Below are positions 11,801-18,815 of a stretch of 64,000 nucleotides of DNA, in pieces. The translations under genes and the position numbers were made by a program. Source of the DNA: Chitinimonas_A lacunae (lineage in GTDB: Bacteria; Pseudomonadota; Gammaproteobacteria; Burkholderiales; Chitinimonadaceae); NCBI RefSeq assembly GCF_042650885.1, contig NZ_JBHSBU010000001.1, forward strand, positions 1,798,001-1,862,000. Reading direction: 5' to 3'. The notes below the pieces were generated by a model. The model was not told the origin of the DNA and did no database searches. It saw nothing but the letters and a program-made list of their open reading frames with translations. Every line of letters begins with the position of its first letter. Position 1 is the first letter of the stretch.

Positions 11801-14800
11801 GAGCACGCAGCAGCGGCGCCTGGCCAAGATCGAACGGCCGGGCCGCTTCGGCGCGTAATTGCCGCAGGGCTTCTGCTTCGGCGTCGGGCTGGTCGGACAG
11901 ATCGATCAGCGTCGGATTCAACGTCAGCACGTCGGCGATCTGCTGCACCGCGCTTTCCCCGGCCTGGACAAAATGCGTCCGCAGCACTTCATGGCGGGCC
12001 AGCAGATCGTTGAGGCTTTGCGTCAGCGCCGGATGATCCAGCGCTCCCTTGAGCCGCCACACGGCCGGCAGGTTGTAGAGCGAGGAATCGGGTTCGTACT
12101 GCTCAAGAAACCACAGACGCTGCTGCGCAAACGAACAGGGCAAGTCGCCTTCGCGCGGCGCGACAGCGATGGGCTGTTGCTCAAGCCCTTGCGCCGAGGC
12201 GATCTGTTGCGCGAGTTCCGCCAGATTCTGCGCCGCAAAAAACACCCGCAAGGGCAATTCGACCTGGAAGGCCTGGCGGATGCGCGTCACCACCTGGGTC
12301 GCCAGCAAGGAATGCCCGCCCAGGGCGAAGAAATTGTCGTGCAGGCCAACCCGCTCGCACTGCAAGACCCCGGCCCAGATCGTCGCCAGCAAGGCTTCGG
12401 CTTCCGTCCGGGGGGCGACATATTCAGTACCGCTGTGGGCCTCGGTCAACGCGAGTGTCGCCAGCGCCTTACGGTCGATCTTGCCATTGGGGTTGAGCGG
12501 GAAAGCATCCAGGAACACCCAGCCCGACGGCACCATATGGTCAGGCAGACTCTGCCGCAGCGCTTGGCGCAAGGCTTCCGCGTCCACGGCCGTTCCCACC
12601 ACATAGGCCACCAGTTGCTGCTGCGACCGATCGACCATCACCACCGCTTCGCGCACGCCTTCACAGCCTTGCAGTGCGTTGTCGACCTCGCTCAGTTCGA
12701 TGCGGAAACCGCGGATTTTCACCTGATGGTCGGTACGGCCCAGGAATTCGATCTCGCCATTGGGCAGGTAATAGCCCAGGTCGCCCGTTCGGTACATCCG
12801 GCTGCCCGGACCATCGAATGGCGAGGGCAGGAACTTCTCGGCGGTCAGGTCGGGACGGTTCAGATAACCCCGCGCCAGCCCTACCCCGGCGATATAGATC
12901 TCGCCCGTGACGCCGACCGGCACCCGATTGAGCGAGGCATCGAGAATATGGATGCGCACATTCGGCACGGGCTTACCCAAGGGAACGCTGCCGGCAGCCG
13001 GGTCGGCCAGATGGCTGATTGCCACATCGGCGCATTCGGTCGGGCCGTAGGAATTGACCAGTGTGATGCCGCGTGCCGCCAACTGCGCCACCAGCCCAGG
13101 CTCGATCGGCTCGCCCCCGAGCACGACAGTGCGAATCGAACTGTCGGGAATCGCTGCCCGAAACGCCCGGTACGCCGATGGCGCACAGTTGATCCGGGTC
13201 GGCCGATGCCGCTGCCACGCCTCGCGCAGCCCATCGCTATCGGCCGTCGCCCCGACCGGCACGATCACCGTGGCGCCAAAGGACAGCGTGCCGAGCAGGT
13301 TTTTCTGGGTCAGATCGAAACTGAGCGAACTTGCCAGCAACACCCGCTCGGACCCGGTGGTATTGACCCGGTCGGAGAAATACCAGCGCACCAGATTGAC
13401 GAAACCCTGGTGCGTATTGATGGCGCCCTTGGGTTTGCCGGTCGAGCCCGAGGTGTAGATGCAGTAGGCCAGATTGTCGGGGTGGAGGCGGACCGCGAGA
13501 TTGGCGTCCGAGCCGTCCCTCATCGGCTCATCCAGACAGATCACCCGCGCCGAATGCGCCGGCAGCCGTGCCTGCAACCACGACTGGGTCAGGATCAGCG
13601 GCGCGGCGGTGTCGTCGAGCATATAAGCCAGCCGCTCGGCCGGATAATCAGGGTCGAGCGGGACATAGGCGCCGCCGGCTTTCAGGATGGCCAGCAGGCC
13701 CACCACCATTTCCAGTGAGCGCTCGACGCAGATTGCCACCAAAGTGTCGGGACCGACGCCCAGATCGACCAGACGATGCGCCAGCCGGTTGGCCTGGCGA
13801 TTGAGTTCGCCATAGCTCAGTTGCCGGTCGGCAAACACGACCGCCACTGCGTCGGGCTGCTGCGCGACCTGGGCCTCGAACAGTTGGTGGATGGATTGCT
13901 GCGGGTTTAGCTGGGACAGCGCGGTGTGATTCCAGGCGACCAGTTGCGCCAGCTCGGCTTTATCGAGCAGCGGCAGATCCTTGATGCGCTGCTCGGGCGC
14001 CGAGATGGCCTGTTCCAGCAGACAGCGGAAATGGGAGAACAGCCGGTCGATGAACCAAGGCGCGAACAGCCGGCTGTCGTAGACGATAAAGCACTGCACG
14101 CCGCTGTCGCTTTCGACGAACTGCAGCGAGAAGTCGAATTTCGAGTAGCTGGTCTCGCGATAGACCCGCTCGACCTCGGTCCCGCTCAGGCCAAGCGGGC
14201 AGGCCGACGCCTTGAGGTAGTTGAAGGTGTTCTGGACCAGTGGCTCACGGCTGCGGTCCTGTTCCTGCACCAGATCGCGGGCCAGCAGCGCAAACGGATA
14301 GTCCTGCTGATCCATCGCCAGCAGCATGGCGCGACGGGTCTGGCCCAGCAGCGTCTCGAAGCTGGCAGCAGGGTCGATCGTGGCACGCAGCACCACCATA
14401 TTGACGAACATCCCGACCGTCTCTTCGCTGCCGGGCGCCATCCGTCCGGCTACCGGCATGCCAAGACCGAAGTCGGTCTGGCCGGTATAGCGACAGAGCA
14501 GGCTTTGATAGGCCGCCAGCAAAACGGTGGCCAGCGTGCAGCGTTTGCTGACGCAGTATTGCTTGAGCCGAGTGAGGAGTTCAGCCGACATCGGCTGGCT
14601 GAAGGTATTGCCGGAGAAATCGCGCACGGCCGGCCGCGGAAACTGACGCGGCAACTCCAGTACCGTCGGCATGCCGGCCAGCCGCTTCAGCCAGTCACGC
14701 CGGCTCTGCGCGAGCAGGCGCTCGTGCCCGGGGCTTTTCTCCGCCTGGGCGAACTCGCCGTAATGACGCGCCACGGTGGCGGGCAGATCGCCGCGATAGG

Positions 14801-15272
14801 CCGCCGACAGGTCGCGCGCAATCAGCTCGATCGACCAGGCATCGGAAACCAGATGATGCTGCACCAGCACCAGATAGTGCAGCCCGCTGCCCTGACGATA
14901 GAGGATGGCCCGGATCGCCGGTTCATGCCTGAGATCGAACGGCCGCTCGATCTGCCATTGCGCCAGCTCAAGGATGGACAGTTCATCCGAGGTCTCGATC
15001 AGCTCGAACGGCGTCTCCACCGGCTCGATCACCCGCTGGAACGGGCCTTCGGGCGTTTCACCGAAAATCGAACACAGCACCGGGTGACGACGCATGACAC
15101 GGTCGAGGGCCAGCCGCAGGCGGGGAATATCCAATTCCCCTTCGATGCGATAGATACTGCCCATATTGTAGGCACCCGATTCGGGCGCCCATTCGGTCAG
15201 AAACCACAGCGACTGCTGCGCATAACTCAGCGGATAAATGTCGTTTTTATTGTCTTTATAGCCGGATTGCAC
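5811..15272 (-). CDS. Nonribosomal peptide synthetase, three modules (C-A-T)x3
   Basis: A 3,153-residue synthetase that should add three residues. C domains have HHxxxD motifs near residues 137 (HHLVSDA, with Ala in place of the usual Gly), 1175 and 2218 (HHIVSDG). A-domain cores lie near 606, 1647 and 2692. T-domain serines (LGGHSLL) lie near 986, 2030 and 3075. No epimerase, methyltransferase or thioesterase is seen. By-eye codes are D-L-K-N-V-G-S-D-V-K for both A1 and A2 (unassigned) and D-A-L-W-L-G-G-T-F-K for A3 (valine-like). A1 and A2 are nearly identical in DNA. The start is GTG at 15272 with GAGGG 7-8 nt upstream. The C-terminus after the last T domain is a charged helical tail ending at the TAA that overlaps the next gene; it may serve docking. 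It probably receives the peptide from the A-T-C-A-T synthetase, although other genes lie between them. Confidence 0.97.
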   Translation of the reverse strand: MQSGYKDNKNDIYPLSYAQQSLWFLTEWAPESGAYNMGSIYRIEGELDIPRLRLALDRVMRRHPVLCSIFGETPEGPFQRVIEPVETPFELIETSDELSILELAQWQIERPFDLRHEPAIRAILYRQGSGLHYLVLVQHHLVSDAWSIELIARDLSAAYRGDLPATVARHYGEFAQAEKSPGHERLLAQSRRDWLKRLAGMPTVLELPRQFPRPAVRDFSGNTFSQPMSAELLTRLKQYCVSKRCTLATVLLAAYQSLLCRYTGQTDFGLGMPVAGRMAPGSEETVGMFVNMVVLRATIDPAASFETLLGQTRRAMLLAMDQQDYPFALLARDLVQEQDRSREPLVQNTFNYLKASACPLGLSGTEVERVYRETSYSKFDFSLQFVESDSGVQCFIVYDSRLFAPWFIDRLFSHFRCLLEQAISAPEQRIKDLPLLDKAELAQLVAWNHTALSQLNPQQSIHQLFEAQVAQQPDAVAVVFADRQLSYGELNRQANRLAHRLVDLGVGPDTLVAICVERSLEMVVGLLAILKAGGAYVPLDPDYPAERLAYMLDDTAAPLILTQSWLQARLPAHSARVICLDEPMRDGSDANLAVRLHPDNLAYCIYTSGSTGKPKGAINTHQGFVNLVRWYFSDRVNTTGSERVLLASSLSFDLTQKNLLGTLSFGATVIVPVGATADSDGLREAWQRHRPTRINCAPSAYRAFRAAIPDSSIRTVVLGGEPIEPGLVAQLAARGITLVNSYGPTECADVAISHLADPAAGSVPLGKPVPNVRIHILDASLNRVPVGVTGEIYIAGVGLARGYLNRPDLTAEKFLPSPFDGPGSRMYRTGDLGYYLPNGEIEFLGRTDHQVKIRGFRIELSEVDNALQGCEGVREAVVMVDRSQQQLVAYVVGTAVDAEALRQALRQSLPDHMVPSGWVFLDAFPLNPNGKIDRKALATLALTEAHSGTEYVAPRTEAEALLATIWAGVLQCERVGLHDNFFALGGHSLLATQVVTRIRQAFQVELPLRVFFAAQNLAELAQQIASAQGLEQQPIAVAPREGDLPCSFAQQRLWFLEQYEPDSSLYNLPAVWRLKGALDHPALTQSLNDLLARHEVLRTHFVQAGESAVQQIADVLTLNPTLIDLSDQPDAEAEALRQLRAEAARPFDLGQAPLLRAHLVKLDAATHLLLLTMHHIVSDGWSMGVLKRELSALYQARLSGMPADLPPLPIQYADFARWQRHWLQGAVLARQVDYWKHRLAGAPAVLALPTDHPRPASRTTEGASVPFELSAELSARLRQLSQQAQATPFMTLAAVFNVLLHRYSQQDDLCIGYPVANRQRAEVEGLIGFFVNTLVLRTRLSPEQRFIDLLQQVRESVLDADAHQDVPFEKLVEELQPERSLSYTPLFQVMLTLNNTGEEALTLAEVTAEPVRLGTGSAKFDLMLGLAEHSGQLAGALSYSTALFEAATIERMIGHFRTLLEAVVAAPQRRIKELPLLSEAELAQRLAWNHTALAYPNPQQSIHQLFEAQVAQQPDAVAVVFADRQLSYGELNRQANRLAHRLVDLGVGPDTLVAICVERSLEMVVGLLAILKAGGAYVPLDPDYPAERLAYMLDDTAAPLILTQSWLQARLPAHSARVICLDEPMRDGSDANLAVRLHPDNLAYCIYTSGSTGKPKGAINTHQGFVNLVRWYFSDRVNTTGSERVLLASSLSFDLTQKNLLGTLAFGATVIVPVGATADSDGLREAWQRHRPTRINCAPSAYRAFRAAIPDSSIRTVVLGGEPIEPGLVAQLAARGITLVNSYGPTECADVAISHLADPAAGSVPLGKPVPNVRIHILDASLNRVPVGVTGEIYIAGVGLARGYLNRPDLTAEKFLPSPFDGPGSRMYRTGDLGYYLPNGEIEFLGRTDHQVKIRGFRIELSEVDNALQGCEGVREAVVMVEPTQQRLVAYVVGKTEAAVDAEALRQALRQSLPDHMVPSGWVFLDAFPLNPNGKIDRKLLTGMTPLQADSGLAYLAPRTEVETLLAAIWAEVLQCERIGLHDNFFVLGGHSLLATQVMARIRQTFQIELPLRVFFTVSNLAELAQQISEAQGAQSQVIAIVPRDQPLPASFAQQRLWFLEQYEPGSPLYNLSAAWRLDGVVDYWALTQSLNDLLARHEALRTYFVPGDGMPLQQIAGSLTLSPVLVDLSGQPDAETEALHQLGLAAAQPFDPAQAPLLRVHLFKLSQTTHLLLLTMHHIVSDGWSMGVIKREWSELYRARCAGQPAVLPPLPIQYADFALWQRQRLQGTLLAKRLDYWKRQLAGAPAVLALPTDRPRPAIRSHQGAAVPFELGTELSAQLHQLSRQCQSTLFMTLAAAFNVLLHRYSQQDDICIGYAVANRQRAEIEELVGFFVNTLVLRTRLQPEWHFIDLLERVRESVLDADAHQELPFEKLVEELQPERNPGHTPLFQVMLTLNNTAEAPLALGEVKAEPLRVGSHRAKFDLTLGLVEHEGQLIGSLSYSTALFDAATIERMVGHFRTVLAAVVADPTTPLKDLPLLSKTEVEQLAAWNDTTVAYPAERCIHELFEDQVRANPEAVALLIGEQQLSYGELNRRANQLAHHLVAQGVGRDTLVGLCVERSLDMVVGLLAILKAGGAYLPLDPDYPAERLAYMVEDTGAALILTQAKLRACLPAQAARLLCLDEPDRWAVHPFDDLPGRVRSRDLAYCLFTSGSTGRPKATLIEHRSVVRLVRNVDYARLDASQVFLQAAPLAFDASTLELWGSLLNGARLAILPPGKASFDELAQAIERHEVSILWLTAALFEQFSRTHLSALRSVRQLLAGGDVLAAGAIRRVLDGLPHCTLINGYGPTESTTFAACYRFPPDFAGASAPIGRPIANTRIYLLDRHRQPVPQGVVGEIHIGGDGLARGYLNRPELTAERFITTPYGRLYRSGDLGRYLPDGNIEFLGRLDHQVKIRGFRIEPGEVEAALRACPAVAEALVVPHEDDGDKRLVAYLIAADGQLLDTAELRRRLALSLADHMLPSAFVVLPAFPLTPNGKLDRRALPAPDRTALIHSEFAAPEGEVEQTIAALWQELLRLERVGRHDHFFALGGHSLLAAQLAGRLRERLGVNLSLRELFELPVLSQLAARLTELQLQQFSTDELAALEQELAGLSEEALRALLEGASIEQ
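9508..10785 (-). repeat. Near-identical A-domain tract, copy 2
   Basis: This 1,278-bp stretch of the second module matches 12631-13908 in the first module at a fixed offset of 3,123 bp (1,041 codons). I found about six mismatches by eye; only one is clearly non-synonymous (Ala for Ser just after the A4 region). Identity ends abruptly on both sides, while the neighbouring C domains are clearly diverged. A shorter tract (about 9342-9456 against 12474-12588, offset 3,132) is also almost identical. Confidence 0.9.
12631..13908 (-). repeat. Near-identical A-domain tract, copy 1
   Basis: Partner of 9508-10785. It covers most of the first A domain, from the N-terminal NPQQSIHQ segment to the VREAVVMV segment in the small subdomain, including every specificity-determining position. 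Both modules should therefore load the same amino acid. Confidence 0.9.
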
Positions 15273-15318
15273 AATGAGACCCTCGTGAACTCAAACGCTT
15301 GCATGGCAGATATTTAAC

Positions 15319-15343
15319 CATCAGGTTGTTATTGCTCCTGATG
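15319..15343. promoter_or_regulatory. Hairpin in the leader of the three-module NRPS gene
   Basis: CATCAGG and CCTGATG pair across an 11-nt loop in the 143-bp gap between the hydroxylase and the synthetase. The gap is AT-rich for this genome. On the minus strand it also has TTGTCA followed 17 nt later by TATTGC, a weak sigma-70-like match. The gap may hold an internal promoter or an attenuator; this is inference only. Confidence 0.35.
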
Positions 15344-15415
15344 CCTTGCTCATACAATTAACGTAATGGCAATATTTTTTAATTGATGGCTTGACAAGCA
15401 ATCGGCGCGGCAGGT

Positions 15416-16117
15416 TTACGCCTTCACCATGTTTTCTGTCGATTGCGCGGCGCGTTGCATGAATTTCACCTGGAATTCGCCTCGGCACAGCCGGTTGTAG
15501 ATCAGGGTATTGAACCAGGCGTACCAGAACGGCAAGGGACGCAGAAAATCGACAAACAGCACGACCCGGGTTTCTTCGGTGTGATTCCAGGCCTTATGCA
15601 CATAGCTATCGTCGAAGATCAGGCTTTTGCCATTGGCCCAGCCGCGTTGCTGCTCATCGACCACGATCGCGCAATCGCCCGCTGGAATCGATACACCCAG
15701 GTGATAGCGCAGCACGCCGTTATACGGACCGCGATGCGGCTTGATACTGGTGCCCGGTTGCAGAATCGACAGAAAAGCCGTCTTGAGGCCCGGAATTTTC
15801 TGGAGCGCCGCATGAGTGTGTGGCAGGAAATTTTCCTGGTGCGAAAGCCGCTGGCCATAGAGATACAGACATAAGGCACGCCAGCTATTGGTGTGCTTGA
15901 CCGAGGAATTGCCGCCCGACAGCTCGGCCATGGTGGGGACTTCAACGCCCTCCTGATCGATCAGGCCAGCCAGCTCCGCCTTGATGGCCTCGCAGGACTG
16001 CTCGACCTGGCTGACCCAGGCAAACTGCTCGGGCTCGAGATACGCATCGCCCTGGACCCGGCTCAATTTTTTATTCAGCGTTTCCACCAATTTGAACAGT
16101 TTCTTGTTCACTTCCAT
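15416..16117 (-). CDS. Aspartyl/asparaginyl beta-hydroxylase family protein
   Basis: A 233-residue Fe(II)/2-oxoglutarate oxygenase of the Asp_Arg_Hydrox (AspH/LpxO-like) family. Seen in the sequence: PHRGPYNG (candidate iron ligand His128), RYHLG (residues 137-141), FDDSYVHKAWN (candidate iron ligand His174) and Arg184, a candidate 2-oxoglutarate anchor. The N-terminal 60 residues are charged and helical. Its place between the receptor and a synthetase suggests it hydroxylates an amino acid or peptidyl residue of the NRPS product; a beta-hydroxy-Asp would be an iron-binding group. Known siderophore Asp hydroxylases are usually TauD/SyrP-like, so this family would be atypical for that role. 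AGGGGG directly abuts the ATG at 16117, so the in-frame GTG two codons later may be used instead. Confidence 0.85.
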   Translation of the reverse strand: MEVNKKLFKLVETLNKKLSRVQGDAYLEPEQFAWVSQVEQSCEAIKAELAGLIDQEGVEVPTMAELSGGNSSVKHTNSWRALCLYLYGQRLSHQENFLPHTHAALQKIPGLKTAFLSILQPGTSIKPHRGPYNGVLRYHLGVSIPAGDCAIVVDEQQRGWANGKSLIFDDSYVHKAWNHTEETRVVLFVDFLRPLPFWYAWFNTLIYNRLCRGEFQVKFMQRAAQSTENMVKA

Positions 16118-16180
16118 CCCCCTGCCTGCCGGACGCCAAATCGATCGGCGTCGATATATTGGAATAGCCAGTCAGCCCGA

Positions 16181-18409
16181 TCAGAGCTTGATTTCGAACA
16201 TGACCCGCCCGATGGCCCGTGAGCGCTGGTCGGTGGTCTGCCGGCTGCTGCCGGCCTCGTCTGCATACTCGACAGCCACCCGGCTGGTCGGGTGAAGCAG
16301 ATTGCTCAGACTCAGCCGCAGCCGGGTTTTCGGATCGATCTGCCACAGGGCGAACAGATCGAGCGCGCGCCGCGCCGATACCACCACGGTCTGGCTGCTG
16401 GACAGACGGTTATGCGAACTGGCCTGGAAATTGAAATTGCCGCCCACCCGCCAGGGCAGCTTGGCAAAGCGGTAATCCAGACCCAGATTGGCCGTCAGCG
16501 GTACCTGACGGTCGAGCCGGTTATCGGGTCCGGGAATGCTGCGCAGCCACGACCAGTTGCGTGACAGATTGGCCTTGATCTCCAGCTCGGTCTGGGTCTG
16601 GATCAGGTCCTTCAACTGGAATTTGCTCTCGAGCTCCACCCCGTAGACATCGGCCTTGCCGATATTGACCGGCAGCGTCACCCAGCGACCCTGATCGTGG
16701 TAGAGCTGACTGCCGATCACATCGTCGATCTGCCGGGCAAACAGCGATGCGCTGATAAAGCCCGTCTTGCCGAAATAGTGCTCGTAGGCCAGATCGGCGC
16801 CCCAGGCGAGTTCGGGCCGCAGATCGGGGTTGCCCTGGTTGTCCGTGGCCGTGGGCGAGTTATTGAGCGACAGGGCGCGGATATTCATCAGATTGCCGGT
16901 GGTGGGCGCCTTGTAGGTGCGCGACACGGCAAACCGCAGCTGATCCTTGGCTTGGCCGCTGACGCGCCACAGCACTTGCAGCGACGGGCTCCAGACCTGA
17001 CTGCGATGGCGGATTGCCGGGCTGAAATCGCTGATGCTGCGGGTACGGATTTCCTCCCAGCGCACGCCCAGATAGGTGGACCAGGCCGGGGTGATATCCC
17101 ATTCATCCTGTAGATAGAGCGCCGTGCGGCGCACCCGCGAGGTATAGCGCTCGCCGCTGGCAGTGCGGAGGGTTGGCCGTTGCGGGTCGTACAGATCGGG
17201 CGATTCGAGATCGATCTGTTCGCGCCGCTCCTTGCGCTGACTGGCTTCGAGTTCCCAACCGAGGCCCAGGCCATGCTGTTCGGCCAAGGGCACGGTGTAC
17301 TTGCCGCCCGTGCTGATCGACTTGTCGTCGGCCTTCGAGCGGACCTGACGGTCGAGTGCCGGCCGGCCGTCGAGGCCGTCGGCCAGGCGCTGGCCGTCGA
17401 TATCGCGCCGATGCAAGGTGCCGCCCAGCTTCAGATCGAGCTTGCTGTCGTTGGCGAACACGGTATTCCAGGCCAGGTCGCTGCGCAGCGTCTGGAGCAG
17501 CGTGCCCTGGCGCAGCGCATTGCCCAGATAGTCGAGCGGCTGGCCCGATTCGATCCGGCTGCGGTCCTGACCGATCAGGAAATCGCGGTAATGGTCGAGA
17601 TAGGCCCGCACCACCAGTTGACTATCGTCATCGAGCCGCCAGGTGAGCCGAGGCGACAGATTGAAGGTATCGGCCCGGGTATTGCGCTCGCGTCCGGTCA
17701 CACTGCGTGCCAGCAACTGGCCGCTACGGGAAAAGACCTCGTCCTCGACTTCGGAAGTGCGCAGCGAGCGGTTCTGCGCTGCCGTCAGCGCCACCAGATA
17801 GGACAGCGCACCGGCACGATCGGCCAGTTGGGCGGCGAGATGCGGCGAATAGCGCCGGCCTTCGCGGCTGATGCCGGCTTTGATTTCCCGCTCGGTCTTA
17901 CGGACCACCGACTTCAATACGATATTGATCGTGCCGGCGATGGCGCGGGCGCCATGTTCAGCGGTGGCGGCGCGCAACACCTCGATCCGTTCGACCAGAT
18001 CGGGGGCCAACGTATCGAGCGAAAAGCCGGCCGGGGCCGGGTCGCCATTGACCAGAATCTGGGTATAGCCGCCGCCCAGGCCGCGCATCCGCACCTCGCG
18101 GTTGCGCCCGGGCTCGCCGCTTAGGCTGATCCCGGGCAGCCGGTTCAGGACTTCGGCCATGCTGTGGTCGCCAAAGCTGAGGATTTCCTCGCGCCCGACC
18201 ACGATCTTGCTGGCCGTCGAGCGCTGCCGCAGATCGTTGCGGCCCGAGACCTGAACCTTGTCGGCCGGCTGAGGGTGCTGGGCCGGGACCGGCGCCGCAG
18301 ATGGCGCCGGCTGGGGGGTGGAGTCGGCCAGCGCAGGCGACCAGGCGGCAACCGCCCAGGCACCGGCCAGCATTGCGCCTAACTGCTTGGTACGAAAATC
18401 GAACAACAT
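16181..18409 (-). CDS. TonB-dependent outer-membrane receptor of the NRPS cluster
   Basis: About 742 residues. The ATG at 18409 has GGGGAAG just upstream and gives a signal peptide (positive start, hydrophobic AMLAGAWAVAAW, ALA cleavage site); the frame is open 17 codons further but that start looks worse. A TonB-box-like VQVSG is followed by a plug domain (STASKIVVGREEILSFGDHSMAEVLNRLPG...), then a 22-strand-type barrel ending in FEIKL, the usual aromatic beta-signal. The plug has MRGLGGGYTQILVNGD, common in ferric-siderophore receptors. Its position inside the synthetase operon suggests uptake of the product or its iron complex. I saw no convincing Fur box in the 199-bp gap upstream. Confidence 0.9.
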   Translation of the reverse strand: MLFDFRTKQLGAMLAGAWAVAAWSPALADSTPQPAPSAAPVPAQHPQPADKVQVSGRNDLRQRSTASKIVVGREEILSFGDHSMAEVLNRLPGISLSGEPGRNREVRMRGLGGGYTQILVNGDPAPAGFSLDTLAPDLVERIEVLRAATAEHGARAIAGTINIVLKSVVRKTEREIKAGISREGRRYSPHLAAQLADRAGALSYLVALTAAQNRSLRTSEVEDEVFSRSGQLLARSVTGRERNTRADTFNLSPRLTWRLDDDSQLVVRAYLDHYRDFLIGQDRSRIESGQPLDYLGNALRQGTLLQTLRSDLAWNTVFANDSKLDLKLGGTLHRRDIDGQRLADGLDGRPALDRQVRSKADDKSISTGGKYTVPLAEQHGLGLGWELEASQRKERREQIDLESPDLYDPQRPTLRTASGERYTSRVRRTALYLQDEWDITPAWSTYLGVRWEEIRTRSISDFSPAIRHRSQVWSPSLQVLWRVSGQAKDQLRFAVSRTYKAPTTGNLMNIRALSLNNSPTATDNQGNPDLRPELAWGADLAYEHYFGKTGFISASLFARQIDDVIGSQLYHDQGRWVTLPVNIGKADVYGVELESKFQLKDLIQTQTELEIKANLSRNWSWLRSIPGPDNRLDRQVPLTANLGLDYRFAKLPWRVGGNFNFQASSHNRLSSSQTVVVSARRALDLFALWQIDPKTRLRLSLSNLLHPTSRVAVEYADEAGSSRQTTDQRSRAIGRVMFEIKL

Positions 18410-18608
18410 CTTGCTTCCCCACCCCTCACATGCTTCAGCCCGCCCACCACAACCCGTCACGCTGGTGGCTGTTCTTATTTACTGCCTATCTTGATCGGAT
18501 GCCTTGCACAGCAACTATTCATCTCGATACAGAAAAAATCTGAAGATAAGAATCTGCCAGCAGTCCAAAAGCCTTTCCGATATTCACCGAATCGGCCTTT
18601 CAATCGCA

Positions 18609-18806
18609 TCAATTCGTGGCCATCGCCCGCCGCAAGCTGGCCGGCGTCATATCGGTCCAGTTTTCCCGAATAAATTGCAGGCAGGTTTCCTTATCGCCCT
18701 GGCAATTCTGGGCCGACCAGCCGGCAGGAATCGTCTGATCGGCCGGCCAGATGGAATATTGTTCTTCGTGGTTCATCACGACGACGAATTGCTGTTCCAT
18801 GATCAT
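18609..18806 (-). CDS. MbtH-like protein
   Basis: A 65-residue NRPS chaperone that binds and activates adenylation domains. The family signature is clear: NHEEQYSIWP, IPAGW, then a C-terminal WTDMTPASLR. Length is typical (60-75). It starts 10 bp after the exporter stop, so the two are one transcript. A second ATG at 18800 has GAGA about 8 nt upstream and may be the real start. Presence of MbtH implies that at least one A domain in the cluster depends on it. Confidence 0.95.
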   Translation of the reverse strand: MIMEQQFVVVMNHEEQYSIWPADQTIPAGWSAQNCQGDKETCLQFIRENWTDMTPASLRRAMATN

Positions 18807-18815
18807 TTCTCTGTT

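Noticed and set aside
689..14000. Long plus-strand open frames opposite the synthetases (542, 645, 570, 619 residues and others)
   Set aside because: They are antisense shadows of high-GC NRPS genes. Their products are rich in Arg, Gln, Gly and His, have no domains, and repeat wherever modules repeat.
18410..18608. Possible Fur box before the cluster TonB receptor
   Set aside because: ATTCTTATCTTCAGAT has too few matches to the 19-bp consensus to call.
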